Positions 1-6,975 of a stretch of 64,000 nt of DNA are shown in pieces. The notes under the pieces are model-generated. The model worked only from the letters and a program-made list of their open reading frames with translations, was not told the origin of the DNA and searched no databases. The position numbers and the translations under genes were made by a program. How positions within the stretch are numbered: the stretch's first letter is position 1; each line of letters opens with the position of its first letter. Origin of the DNA: an uncultured Prevotella sp. (GTDB lineage Bacteria; Bacteroidota; Bacteroidia; Bacteroidales; Bacteroidaceae); contig CAMVAI010000006.1 of assembly GCA_947165435.1 (NCBI GenBank), positions 1 through 64,000 on the forward strand. Direction: 5' to 3'.

Positions 1-3000
1 CAGGCTCGCAACTGGCCACCCAGTGGTCGAACACCTTGCCGAGGGGAGCGGTGAACGTACACTCGGGCAGATAGTAACGGCCAGCATTGCCGCCGTCGTT
101 AGCCACGACATCGCTGGCCATCGTGCCGCTGCCGCCGTTGGCTACGAACACGACGGTGTGGTGCAGGGCTACGAAGGTGAAGGTGAAGGTCTTCGAGCCG
201 CCCCAGTCGCCTATGCCCTTGATGACGGCCTGATAGGTCTGGCCAATCTCAAACGTGCCGGATTCGGGGTAAACGATGTCGATGCTGTAGTCCGTGTCGA
301 GCGTCAGCTGCGTCTCGCCGTTCCACACCTCTACGTTGTTACTGAGTGGATAGTAGGGGCCGTAGCCGTCGTAGTAGGCTTCCAGCGTGCCCTTAATCTC
401 GCAGTTGGCGATGTTGAAGGGCGTGATGCGGAACTCCCGGGTGTTCGTGCCCACGTAGCCGCCCATTCCGGTGACGGTGACGGTGGCGGTGACCATCTGC
501 GTGGGGCTGCCCGTGTTGTTGGTTATCGCGAGGGTGTAGTCGGTGCCCTCGGTCAGCACGGTCTCGCCGTCCTTCACCACAACGGTGGGCGTGACGGTGG
601 GCTGGTTGGCATCGTAGAGATAGACCACGTCCCCCGATTCAAAATTGTCCAGACAGATGGCGGTGTAGGCCATCTTCTTGACGCTGGTATAGGTAATCCA
701 TACCTCTTCATTGGGCATGACGAAGGTGTTGGTCCCGGTTTCGAGCGTGATGTCCTTGCCGTCACCATTTACCACGCGGATGGTGTACTCGCTGGTGCCG
801 TCGATGACTTCCACCTTCACCGTCTCGCCGGCGTAGGCCCAATGGACCTCGTTGGTGTTGCTGGTGTTGTAGCAGCGGAAGATGCTGTTGTCGTAGTTGA
901 AGCGGTGCTGCAAGTGCCACTGCGCGTAGAGCGTCACGGTGCCGCCGTCCTCAGCGGTCAGGTTCTGCACCACGGCCTCGTCCTCGTAGTTGGTGCCGCT
1001 GCCGTCGGCCTGGGTGTTCCAGCGCAGCCACTGGCCCGTGGTCGTAGAGAAGGCGTTCTTGGTCAGCGCCGTGGCCTCCTGGTCGTAGGTGAAGGTCTGG
1101 TCGGCCATCGTGCCATTGACGGGGATGACGGGCTCAAAGTGTACAGTGTAGGTGTTGGCCGTCCACTGGGCGTAGAGCGTCAGGGTGGCGTCCGGCTCGG
1201 CGGTGAGGTTCAGCACCTCCTGGCCGTCGGCGTAGGCCGTGCCGCTGCCGTCGGCCTCGGTGTTCCAGCCGGTGAAGTGGTAGCCCGTGCGGGTGTAGGC
1301 GCAGGCGGTCAGAGCCTTGGCCTCGTCGTAGTTGAAGAGTTCGTTGTACATCGTGCCGCTCGTCTTGCCGTTGCCGACGAAGGCGATGGCGTAGCGGTTG
1401 GCCGTCCACTTGGCCCACAACTCCACGTCGCCCGTCGAGCCGCTCTGGATGGTGGTCACGGCGTCGCCGCTGAGGTCAGCGCTCCGGTACCAGCCGCCGA
1501 ACGTGTAGCCCGTCTTGGTGGCCGCGCCGAGGGTGATGGCCTCGCTCTCGATGGTGTAGGCCGTGGGGTTGCCCTCAGCGTTGGTGCCGCCGCTGAGGTT
1601 GTAGGTGATGGTGTACTGCTTGGGCGTCCACTTGGCCCACAGCGTCACGTCGCCCGTCTGGCCGCTCGCGATGGTGGTCACCGCGTCGCCCGTCAGGCTG
1701 CTGTTGGCGTACCAGCCGCCGAACGTGTAGCCCTCGCGGGTGGGCGCGGCCAGGGTGATGGTCTGGCTCTGGATGGTGTAGGTCGAGGGGTTGCCGCTGG
1801 CGTTGGTGCCGCCGCCCAGGTTGTAGGTGATGGTGTAGTCGATAGGCGTGCGCGTCACAGTCACGCTGGCGTCGGCGCTGATGTCGAACGTGTTGCCGCC
1901 GATGGCCGAGCCGTTCACGCTGTAGGCGTAGCTCCAGCCCGTGGGGGCGGCGGCGAGGGTGATGGTTCCCGCGTAGTAGCCCGTGCCGCCGTAGGTGAAG
2001 GCGGGCGCGGTGCTGGTGATGACGCCGCTGGCGAGGGTCAGGGTGTAGATGCGGCCTCCGGTGACGGTCTGGTTAAGGCCATTCCATCCTACGGCACCGA
2101 CGCTGCCTGTCGTGTAGTAGTAGCAGTCTCTGACCTCGCACGATCCACCGCCATTGATGGTTCCGCATATCGCTCCTTTGTAACCTGCGCTGAGCGTGGG
2201 ATTGATGACGTTGCAGTTCATTATCGTGCCGGGCCTTATCGAGCCGACGATGCCACCGGCTCTTTTGTCACCCGAGCCGCTGAAAGAGCACGTGAGGCTG
2301 GGATTGACCATCGTGACATTCCTGATGCTGCCGCCCTCCATATAGCCGAACAGTGCGGCGTTTCGTGACGTGGTGTTCACGGTGAGGCCGGTGATGGCGT
2401 GGCCCTTGCCGTCGTAGATGCCGTTGAATGGGTTATCGTAGCCAATCGGCGTGAAGTTTCCGGCGCTGCTCATGTCGATGTCCTGCGTCTGCTCGAAGTG
2501 CAGGCCGCTGGCGTTGTTGCCCGCGTTGACGTAGGTGGACAGCAGGGCCAGCGCTTCGGGGCTGCCGATGGCGTAGGGCTTCGCTTCGCTGCCGTCGCGC
2601 CCGTCGCTGCGGCCCCACGGGTCGGTCTTCGTGTCGCTGTAGGCCGTGCCGTTGAACGTCGCGCTGGCCGTGATGCTTCCGCCCGCAGCCGTCACCGTCG
2701 CCGTCACCGTGGCCGTCAGCGTCGCGTCCTCGGCGCAGGTGAACGTCGCCGTGCAGGCCGAGCGGTCAGCCGACCACGCCCACGTCGGCGCGCTGGCCGA
2801 CAGGCAGGTGACGGTGCAGACTTTCTTCTTGCCGCTGCTGGCTCCCGTCGCAAGATCAGCGTAATTTGTATAGCCGTCGGAACTCTGCCCCGGCGTGAGG
2901 CCCGTTATATGCGATGTATACCATCGGTCTGAACTTGATTCGCTCGCATATAGGGTTATGAAGCTTGACGTATTGCCGTTTCTTTGTGCTACCATAGTAC

Positions 3001-3235
3001 CGCTTGTAATGAAGTCAAGTTTCACGGTCGTTGTCACGGAGTTAATCCCCGACCAGTCCACTCTGTAGAAATGGTCGCTGTAGGCGAACCTGGCCGTGGC
3101 CGTGCCCTCCGAGGACACCGCCACGAAGTCCGTGAGCCATGCCCGCGCCGTCACCGTGGTGAGCAGGGCGAGGAGCAGCACGGTGGCTGTCCTCGCGGTG
3201 TGTTGGATGATGTGAATGATTCTTTTCATGTTCAT
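1..3235 (-). CDS. Large secreted surface protein with GLUG-like region and InlB/Listeria-Bacteroides repeats (3' end outside window)
   Basis: The minus frame is open from the ATG at 3235 to the window edge, giving at least 1,078 residues. It begins with a signal peptide (basic start, then a TVLLLALLTTVTARA-type core). Around residues 220-340 there is a GLUG-like stretch with short motifs such as AGGIVGSI. From about residue 460 to 780 come four InlB/Flg_new-type repeats of 70-80 residues, each with an ITYNLxGGTN-like opening, a GYxFxGW core and a closing LWAKWT or LYAQWT. Such proteins are exported and usually thought to act in adhesion; the role here is inference. No C-terminal sorting signal is visible because the end is missing. 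An in-frame ATG at 3229 is an alternative start. The gene is very GC-rich, which opens a long antisense frame across it. It sits downstream of hairpin leader U1. Confidence 0.85.
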   Translation of the reverse strand, partial: MNMKRIIHIIQHTARTATVLLLALLTTVTARAWLTDFVAVSSEGTATARFAYSDHFYRVDWSGINSVTTTVKLDFITSGTMVAQRNGNTSSFITLYASESSSDRWYTSHITGLTPGQSSDGYTNYADLATGASSGKKKVCTVTCLSASAPTWAWSADRSACTATFTCAEDATLTATVTATVTAAGGSITASATFNGTAYSDTKTDPWGRSDGRDGSEAKPYAIGSPEALALLSTYVNAGNNASGLHFEQTQDIDMSSAGNFTPIGYDNPFNGIYDGKGHAITGLTVNTTSRNAALFGYMEGGSIRNVTMVNPSLTCSFSGSGDKRAGGIVGSIRPGTIMNCNVINPTLSAGYKGAICGTINGGGSCEVRDCYYYTTGSVGAVGWNGLNQTVTGGRIYTLTLASGVITSTAPAFTYGGTGYYAGTITLAAAPTGWSYAYSVNGSAIGGNTFDISADASVTVTRTPIDYTITYNLGGGTNASGNPSTYTIQSQTITLAAPTREGYTFGGWYANSSLTGDAVTTIASGQTGDVTLWAKWTPKQYTITYNLSGGTNAEGNPTAYTIESEAITLGAATKTGYTFGGWYRSADLSGDAVTTIQSGSTGDVELWAKWTANRYAIAFVGNGKTSGTMYNELFNYDEAKALTACAYTRTGYHFTGWNTEADGSGTAYADGQEVLNLTAEPDATLTLYAQWTANTYTVHFEPVIPVNGTMADQTFTYDQEATALTKNAFSTTTGQWLRWNTQADGSGTNYEDEAVVQNLTAEDGGTVTLYAQWHLQHRFNYDNSIFRCYNTSNTNEVHWAYAGETVKVEVIDGTSEYTIRVVNGDGKDITLETGTNTFVMPNEEVWITYTSVKKMAYTAICLDNFESGDVVYLYDANQPTVTPTVVVKDGETVLTEGTDYTLAITNNTGSPTQMVTATVTVTGMGGYVGTNTREFRITPFNIANCEIKGTLEAYYDGYGPYYPLSNNVEVWNGETQLTLDTDYSIDIVYPESGTFEIGQTYQAVIKGIGDWGGSKTFTFTFVALHHTVVFVANGGSGTMASDVVANDGGNAGRYYLPECTFTAPLGKVFDHWVASCEP

Positions 3236-3342
3236 TTTTGTTTTATTACTTGTTTATACCTTATTCAATATATTAGGCTGGCACACCATAAACGGAGGCC
3301 GCCGAGCACATCTTTCAGGATGTCTCGGCGGATATTATCTTG
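3236..3342 (-). repeat. Repeat U, copy 1: surface-gene leader with hairpin
   Basis: This is the first of four copies of a leader of about 107 bp found at 3236, 4467, 9541 and 10980, each directly upstream (minus strand) of a signal-peptide coding start. The hairpin at 3299-3331 has an 8-bp stem (CCGCCGAG with CTCGGCGG), a one-base bulge and a 5-bp stem (ACATC with GATGT) around a short loop. No T-run follows on the minus strand, so a structured 5' leader or attenuator is more likely than a simple terminator. Confidence 0.8.
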
Positions 3343-3370
3343 AGGGAGGGGGGAAAGTCGGGAGGAGGGG

Positions 3371-3739
3371 CTAAGATTCTTGCGGCTCTATGGATATTGG
3401 TGAGGATTTACCTTGACCTACGTCGATGATTACTTGGTCGAGAAATTCGTCGCTGACATTCTCCATATCGCTTTTGTCGTAGATGTAAACAAACGTCAGG
3501 CTAGTGTCGCTTACTGCCAGCCTGATAATGACGCGGCCTCCGCCTCGCTTGCCTCGGTTCTTGGAAGCAAAGTTTAGCCTTACTTTGCGCATGCCATTAT
3601 ATAGTTCTACGCCTTGATTAGGATTCTCGACAAGTGATGCCAGCAACTGTTTCAAGTCGTTTGGCAGAGAGCGATACCGCTTTTTCAACCGCTTGAAGGC
3701 ACGGCTGAACTCATCGGAGAAGCGAATTTCCTTTATCAT
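3371..3739 (-). CDS. RelE/ParE-family toxin of a type II toxin-antitoxin pair
   Basis: The 122-residue product has the compact basic pattern of RelE-superfamily toxins: an N-terminal FSDEFSRAFKRLKKRYRSLP helix, a central MRKVRLNFASKNRGKRGG strand-turn rich in Arg and Lys, and a C-terminal IYDKSDMENVS segment. This variety is commonly annotated as RelE/HigB-like and is expected to act as a ribosome-dependent or free mRNA interferase in the cytoplasm. Its ATG overlaps the stop of the upstream antitoxin gene by 4 nt, the usual antitoxin-first operon order. The pair lies between repeats U1 and R1, the position occupied by other toxin-antitoxin payloads at 4.6, 9.7 and 11.1 kb. The toxin frame looks intact. 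Family membership is fairly sure; the exact target is not known. Confidence 0.8.
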   Translation of the reverse strand: MIKEIRFSDEFSRAFKRLKKRYRSLPNDLKQLLASLVENPNQGVELYNGMRKVRLNFASKNRGKRGGGRVIIRLAVSDTSLTFVYIYDKSDMENVSDEFLDQVIIDVGQGKSSPISIEPQES

Positions 3740-3924
3740 ATCTTATCGATAAAGTCCATGGCTTCGTTCACAGTCATGGCAGGTGCTGTCTCAGCCTGCT
3801 TCATGCCACGCTTGATGGTCTGTGCCAGTTTGTATGCCTGCTCCATCTGCTGAAGCCTGTTCCATCGGCGTGTGCTCATACGCACGGTGACGGTGCGGGG
3901 TGTACGTTCTATTATTGCAGTCAT
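3736..3924 (-). CDS. Antitoxin for the RelE-like toxin
   Basis: The product is 62 residues, starting MTAIIERTPRTVTVRMS. The N-terminal 30 residues are basic and contain a short beta-like TVTVRMS segment, as in ribbon-helix-helix or RelB-type DNA-binding halves. The C-terminus (NEAMDFIDKI) is acidic and amphipathic, as expected for toxin binding. I chose the ATG at 3924 because a good promoter box (TATCTTTGCACC on the minus strand, near 3960) leaves a short leader, whereas the open frame upstream to 4071 runs back through that promoter. The first 30 codons and the whole upstream region are duplicated at 4739-4988, where they are joined to a different C-terminus. The ATGA overlap with the toxin suggests translational coupling. 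Confidence 0.75.
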   Translation of the reverse strand: MTAIIERTPRTVTVRMSTRRWNRLQQMEQAYKLAQTIKRGMKQAETAPAMTVNEAMDFIDKI

Positions 3925-4085
3925 AATCGTCGTTGTTTTGTACGTTACGGGTGCAAAGATAGTGCAAATCGAGCGAAATACCAAAGGAAAACTTGTTTTT
4001 CTTTGTATTTCCGAGATGCAGCCTATCTTCGAGCGGAGCTCAAAGATACAACAAATCCCGGAAAGTTCCAAACTTTCTCTCAGAT

Positions 4086-4211
4086 AAATATCCGTTGTGG
4101 TGTGTCAGTAAGTCAAAGAACGATATGGTGCCATTCGGGTATAACCCAAAGAGCGCATTGAGCGCGTAAAGATCGTCAGATCTCCTTTATTTGCCACGCA
4201 GGGCTTGCACC
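4086..4211. repeat. Repeat R, copy 1 (126 bp)
   Basis: This is one of four almost identical 126-bp copies, at 4086, 4989, 10593 and 11752. In copies 2 and 4 its right end is the 3' end of the 41-residue membrane protein gene. In copies 1 and 3 it is joined instead to a truncated surface-protein leader. It contains two small palindromes, GGGTATAACCC and GCGCATTGAGCGC. It lies upstream (minus strand) of each toxin-antitoxin promoter and forms the right boundary of each payload. Confidence 0.85.
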
Positions 4212-4466
4212 GGTCACGATATTACCGGCATCGGGCGCTAAGGTCAGCGTAACGCTTGCGCCATCATCAACCGGCGTAGTGAACGGATTGCCCGCCGTAG
4301 CCGTTTGGTTGCCAATAGACACCGAGCCGCTGCCCGTCACGTTGACGGTTAAGGTCGTTGTCGCCCACGCCGTCTGTGCGGCGGGGGCGGTCAGCAGCGT
4401 GGCGAGCAGCAGGATGAGTGCCGTCCGCGACGTGCTGAGGAAATGAATGATTCTTTTCATGTTCAT
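4176..4466 (-). pseudogene. Truncated surface-protein leader S1 (signal peptide plus about 60 residues)
   Basis: The frame encodes 96 residues: a signal peptide ending near QTAWA, then TTTLTVNVTGSGSVSIG and a beta-rich stretch typical of the start of a Bacteroidales surface protein. It then stops abruptly with AWQIKEI, which is the out-of-frame 3' end of the 41-residue membrane protein gene carried on repeat R. The junction lies in GCAGGGCTTGCACC (4198-4211). An almost identical fragment is present at 10683-10979 with the same junction, so the fusion happened once and was then copied. A short secreted peptide could still be made. I call it a gene remnant because the repeats expected after such a leader are absent. 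Confidence 0.75.
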
Positions 4467-4573
4467 TGTTGTTTTATTTATTGTTTATACCTTATTCAAT
4501 ATATTGGGGTGGCACGCCATAAACGGAGGCCGCCGAGCACATCTTTCGGGATGTCTCGGCGGATATTATCTTG
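4467..4573 (-). repeat. Repeat U, copy 2: surface-gene leader with hairpin
   Basis: This is the second copy of the hairpin leader, with the inverted repeat at 4530-4562. The stem is fully conserved while the loop differs by one base from copy 1. It precedes truncated leader S1 on the minus strand and follows the orphan antitoxin gene. Confidence 0.8.
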
Positions 4574-4608
4574 TGGAAAGGGAAATCGTGAGGAGGGGCT
4601 ACAAGTAT

Positions 4609-4827
4609 TTAGAGATTGTACTTCTCTGTGAGATATTCCTCAACGAGTTCCGCTTCGGTAGCATCGCTCTTGAACATGCCGCAGAGGGCCTCGTGGCGGT
4701 AGTGGTGCTTGACATTGCTGCCCTTGGGCTGTTGAAACGCCTGCTCCATCTGCTGAAGCCTGTTCCATCGGCGTGTGCTCATACGCACGGTGACGGTGCG
4801 GGGTGTACGTTCTATTATTGCAGTCAT
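4609..4827 (-). CDS. Orphan chimeric antitoxin
   Basis: The product is 72 residues. The first 30 (MTAIIERTPRTV to QQMEQA) are identical to the antitoxin at 3736-3924. The remainder is different, with HEALCGMFKSDATEAELVEE and a YLTEKY end, a pattern I associate with toxin-binding tails of other Bacteroidales antitoxins. The switch point is at 4739 and 3836. No toxin gene follows: the next sequence is repeat U2 and leader S1. It therefore looks like a recombinant antitoxin with a swapped toxin-binding half, left without its partner. Promoter and upstream sequence are copies of those of the intact pair. Expression is plausible; function is unknown. Confidence 0.6.
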   Translation of the reverse strand: MTAIIERTPRTVTVRMSTRRWNRLQQMEQAFQQPKGSNVKHHYRHEALCGMFKSDATEAELVEEYLTEKYNL

Positions 4828-4988
4828 AATCGTCGTTGTTTTGTACGTTACGGGTGCAAAGATAGTGCAAATCGAGCGAAATACCAAAGGAAAACTTGTT
4901 TTTCTTTGTATTTCCGAGATGCAGCCTATCTTCGAGCGGAGCTCAAAGATACAACAAATCCCGGAAAGTTCCAAACTTTCTCTCAGAT

Positions 4989-5114
4989 AAATATCCGTTG
5001 TGGTGTGTCAGTAAGTCAAAGAACGATATGGTGCCATTCGGGTATAACCCAAAGAGCGCATTGAGCGCGTAAAGATCGTCAGATCTCCTTTATTTGCCAC
5101 GCAGGGTTTGCACC
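4989..5114. repeat. Repeat R, copy 2 (126 bp)
   Basis: This copy has the T variant at the junction (GCAGGGTTTGCACC) and continues into the 41-residue membrane protein gene, which is probably the ancestral arrangement. The near-identity with the block at 11752-12212 extends through the araC promoter to about 5449. Confidence 0.85.
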
Positions 5115-5215
5115 AGGAGCACGAGGCACCAGATACTCATCGCAGCGAAGACGGCGAAGAAGGGGATGGTGAGCCAGAGGGGTGTCTCGGCGATGAAACG
5201 GGTCAGTTCGTACAT
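5090..5215 (-). CDS. Small single-pass membrane protein, 41 aa (left copy)
   Basis: The frame starts MYELTRFIAETPLWLTI and contains one hydrophobic helix (about residues 14-36, including FFAVFAAMSIWCLVLLV), then ends in QTLRGK. The open frame continues upstream to 5323, but that part overlaps the iterated operator and promoter region, so I chose the ATG at 5215. The copy at 11853-11978 encodes the same protein. It is transcribed divergently from the araC-type gene, across a shared regulatory region. No family is recognised. It could be a small regulatory or stress membrane peptide, or just the conserved tail of the duplicated block. Confidence 0.5.
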   Translation of the reverse strand: MYELTRFIAETPLWLTIPFFAVFAAMSIWCLVLLVQTLRGK

Positions 5216-5273
5216 GGGTTTATTGCTATGGATGATTATTTGGCTGCAAAAATACATCGTTTGCCCGAAAAAG

Positions 5274-5355
5274 GGTGTGACAATTCTGCGATAGGTGTGA
5301 CGATTTTGAAGTTTTTTGGGCATTTAGGTGTGACGATTTTCAAAATTGTCACACC
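5274..5355. promoter_or_regulatory. Iterated GTGTGAC operator, left copy
   Basis: Three direct GGTGTGACRATT units and one inverted copy lie between the divergent small membrane protein gene and the araC start. The sequence matches 12037-12118 in the right block. Confidence 0.6.
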
Positions 5356-5369
5356 TTTTTCGCCGATAT

Positions 5370-5774
5370 TTACAAAATATTGTGTAAATTTGCCGCCGTT
5401 ATGGTTACACTCCAGATGATGCAATTCACGGCCGTGGTGCTGATGCTGTTGCCATTGAGCCTGATACCTTCGACAGTATGGCCTGCCCCGTCAAATGTGC
5501 CCGCATAAGGGTTGTCGTTGTCGCCGATGGGCGAGCAGGAGATGCCGGTCATGTCGATGTTGGCTGTGAGCGTGCCCCAAGTCGACGTGTTCCTTGTTTC
5601 ACCGTTCGTCCCATTCACGATGTTGCTGAATTTCGTAAAGTCATCAGCATTGCTAGTTTTGTACGGACTGGATTCTGTTCCTTCGCCCGACCATGCCCAC
5701 GCCGTGGCGGTGGTGAGCAGGGCTGCGGCGAGCGCGAGCGTGGCCCGCCGGAAGATGTTGATGTTGTGTATCAT
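5370..5774 (-). pseudogene. Truncated GLUG-type surface protein fused to antisense araC promoter
   Basis: The 134-residue frame begins MIHNINIFRRATLALAAALL, a signal peptide, followed by a GTESSPYKTSNADDFTKFSN opening and DMTGISCSPIGDNDNPYAGT, the usual start of GLUG-motif surface proteins. After about residue 110 the coding sequence runs into the reverse complement of the araC start and promoter (5370-5449), so the last 20 or so residues are chimeric. The native protein would be several hundred residues longer. The 206-bp MITE lies 43 bp upstream and carries a minus-strand promoter box that could drive it. Confidence 0.7.
5401..5449 (+). pseudogene. 5' fragment of the araC-type regulator gene
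   Basis: The first 49 bp of the regulator coding sequence (compare 12164-12212, with very few differences) are present after an intact copy of its promoter. The sequence then switches to the antisense of a surface-protein gene. Any transcript from this promoter would run antisense into the surface fragment at 5446-5774. Confidence 0.7.
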
Positions 5775-5817
5775 AATAATATATATAATGTATAATGTTT
5801 ATTTGTTGTTGTTTTTG

Positions 5818-6023
5818 GGTTCTGCGTCAATTTAGGTGGTGAATATTTGTTACAATATTTAACTATCTATCTGATAGTGAATGCATTAGTTAACATAATA
5901 AAGTTGCAGATGTGCGTATTTTTTCGTATCTTTGTATGTGACTTCAAATCAGAAAAAGCGCCCATCTGCATGGCGCAAAGGTACGAAGAAATCTGGACTT
6001 ACCACCTAAATTGACGCAGAACC
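5818..6023. mobile_element. 206-bp MITE with perfect 23-bp terminal inverted repeats and 8-bp target duplication
   Basis: The termini 5818-5840 and 6001-6023 are perfect inverted repeats of 23 bp, beginning GGTTCTGCGTCAATTTAGG. They are flanked by direct 8-bp copies of TGTTTTTG at 5810-5817 and 6024-6031, a target-site duplication. There is no room for a transposase. An 8-bp duplication and GG-initial termini fit a non-autonomous relative of an ISL3-family element, which is inference. The interior has an imperfect palindrome carrying two facing promoter boxes: TATCTTTG at 5927-5934 (plus) and TACCTTTG at 5976-5983 (minus). Confidence 0.85.
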
Positions 6024-6032
6024 TGTTTTTGT

Positions 6033-6097
6033 CTAAGGAGTTTAGGAGTTGGGGAGTTTTTCTGGCGGAGCCACTCCTTTACTCCTTGACTCCTTAG
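6033..6097. repeat. Iterated-arm palindrome 1 (GGAGT type)
   Basis: The left arm holds three spaced copies of GGAGT after CTAA, and the right arm the matching ACTCC copies ending in TTAG, so the whole folds into a hairpin with interrupted stems. It resembles the three GGACTT-type palindromes at 6109, 6620 and 6721. Confidence 0.6.
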
Positions 6098-6108
6098 AGT
6101 TTTTTTTT

Positions 6109-6165
6109 GTCTACGGACTTTTCGGACTTTTTGGACTGTCCTTTGAGTCCTTTGAGTCCGTAGAC
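6109..6165. repeat. Iterated-arm palindrome 2 (GGACTT type)
   Basis: The element opens with GTCTACGGACTTTTCGGAC and closes with the complementary TTTGAGTCCGTAGAC. Each arm has three spaced GGACT or AGTCC units. It lies just downstream (minus strand) of the GxxExxY gene. Confidence 0.65.
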
Positions 6166-6207
6166 TTATTATCTCTCCGTAGACTTTTATTCTCCGCAGA
6201 CAAAATA

Positions 6208-6597
6208 TCAATCCGCAGGGCAAGCGTAGGGATTGCGGACGGTGTGGATGCCGTCGCGCAGGTTCTCTTCGTTGAAGTTGATGACGTAGCCCAGTTCGCA
6301 GCCAGCGAGCCGCAGGTAGGTGTAGAGCTGCTTCTCGAAGAGCTTGCGGTACTCGGTGACGGACTTCAGTTCGAGGATGACCTTGCCGTCGACGATGATG
6401 TCTAAGCGCAGGTCGTTGGCCAGCGGCTCGCCTTTGTAGATGACGGGCACGGGCTTCTGTCGCTCCACGGTGAACCCTGCGGCGGTGAGTTCGCGGCAGA
6501 GGGCTTCCTCGTAGATGCTCTCCAGCAGGCCTGGTCCGAGCTCGTCGAACACGTTGTAGGCGCAACGGAGAATCTTGTAAGTGTAGTTCCTATCCAT
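6208..6597 (-). CDS. GxxExxY family protein (PD-(D/E)XK-like nuclease fold)
   Basis: The 129-residue product matches the GxxExxY family (PF13366): the signature is GPGLLESIYEEAL at about residues 20-33, followed by QKPVPVIYKGEPL and then RLDIIVDGKVILELKSV. The LDIIVD and ELKSV segments supply the D...ExK residues of a PD-(D/E)XK nuclease core. Length is normal for the family. The biochemical function of GxxExxY proteins is not established; a nucleic-acid-processing role is inferred from the fold. The gene is bracketed by iterated-arm palindromes (6033 and 6109 downstream, 6620 and 6721 upstream), a context suggesting that gene and palindromes move together. The ATG at 6597 fits the family N-terminus (YKILRCAYNVFDELG). 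Confidence 0.85.
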   Translation of the reverse strand: MDRNYTYKILRCAYNVFDELGPGLLESIYEEALCRELTAAGFTVERQKPVPVIYKGEPLANDLRLDIIVDGKVILELKSVTEYRKLFEKQLYTYLRLAGCELGYVINFNEENLRDGIHTVRNPYACPAD

Positions 6598-6619
6598 TCT
6601 TTCTACGTTTTTTTATTTT

Positions 6620-6695
6620 GTCTACGGACTTTTCGGACTTTTTGGACTTTCTGTTGTCATCGGCTCAGTCCTTTTAGTCCTTTGAGTCCGTAGAC
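6620..6695. repeat. Iterated-arm palindrome 3 (GGACTT type)
   Basis: It has the same terminal motif as palindrome 2 (GTCTACGGACTTTTCGGAC and its complement ending GTCCGTAGAC), with a longer loop containing TGTTGTCATCGG. It lies directly upstream of the GxxExxY gene. Confidence 0.65.
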
Positions 6696-6720
6696 TTTTA
6701 TTCTCTGCGGATGTTTTGTT

Positions 6721-6776
6721 GTCTACGGACTTTTAGGACTTTTAGGACTGTCCTTTGAGTCCTTTGAGTCCGTAGA
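6721..6776. repeat. Iterated-arm palindrome 4 (GGACTT type)
   Basis: It opens GTCTACGGACTTTTAGGAC and closes GAGTCCGTAGA. With palindromes 2 and 3 it forms a family with constant outer ends and variable central units. Confidence 0.65.
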
Positions 6777-6789
6777 ATTATATTTTTCC

Positions 6790-6865
6790 TTAGAACGTGT
6801 AGCCATTCACGGCATCCCAGTCGGGGTCGGCAGTCATGCGGAAACTGCCGCTGCCGTTGGAGCAC
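6790..6865 (-). pseudogene. C-terminal remnant of a surface lipoprotein gene
   Basis: On the minus strand about 24 codons read SNGSGSFRMTADPDWDAVNG then YTF and a stop. Such an aromatic-ended tail is typical of exported Bacteroidales proteins. Upstream in the same frame the sequence is Arg-rich and looks non-coding. The rest of 6866-6975 shows no gene, so this is best read as the stranded 3' end of a lost gene. Confidence 0.4.
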
Positions 6866-6975
6866 TTTTCCGGCTTGCGCGGTGCTCGCCCGCTGTCGGC
6901 GAGCCGTTTCCGCAGGCGGAGGCCGCCCCTTTTTGCACTGTGACACATTCTACATATTCTCTTGTGATGATTTAT

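Noticed and set aside
23..2932. Long open frames on the plus strand (781 and 177 codons)
   Set aside because: They are the exact antisense register of the GC-rich surface-protein gene. Their translation is low-complexity Val/Gly/Ala/Arg, while the minus frame shows a signal peptide and InlB repeats.
6698..6946. Minus-strand frame of 82 codons
   Set aside because: It crosses an iterated-arm palindrome and Arg-rich non-coding sequence; only the short SNGSGSF...YTF tail in another frame looks like former coding DNA.
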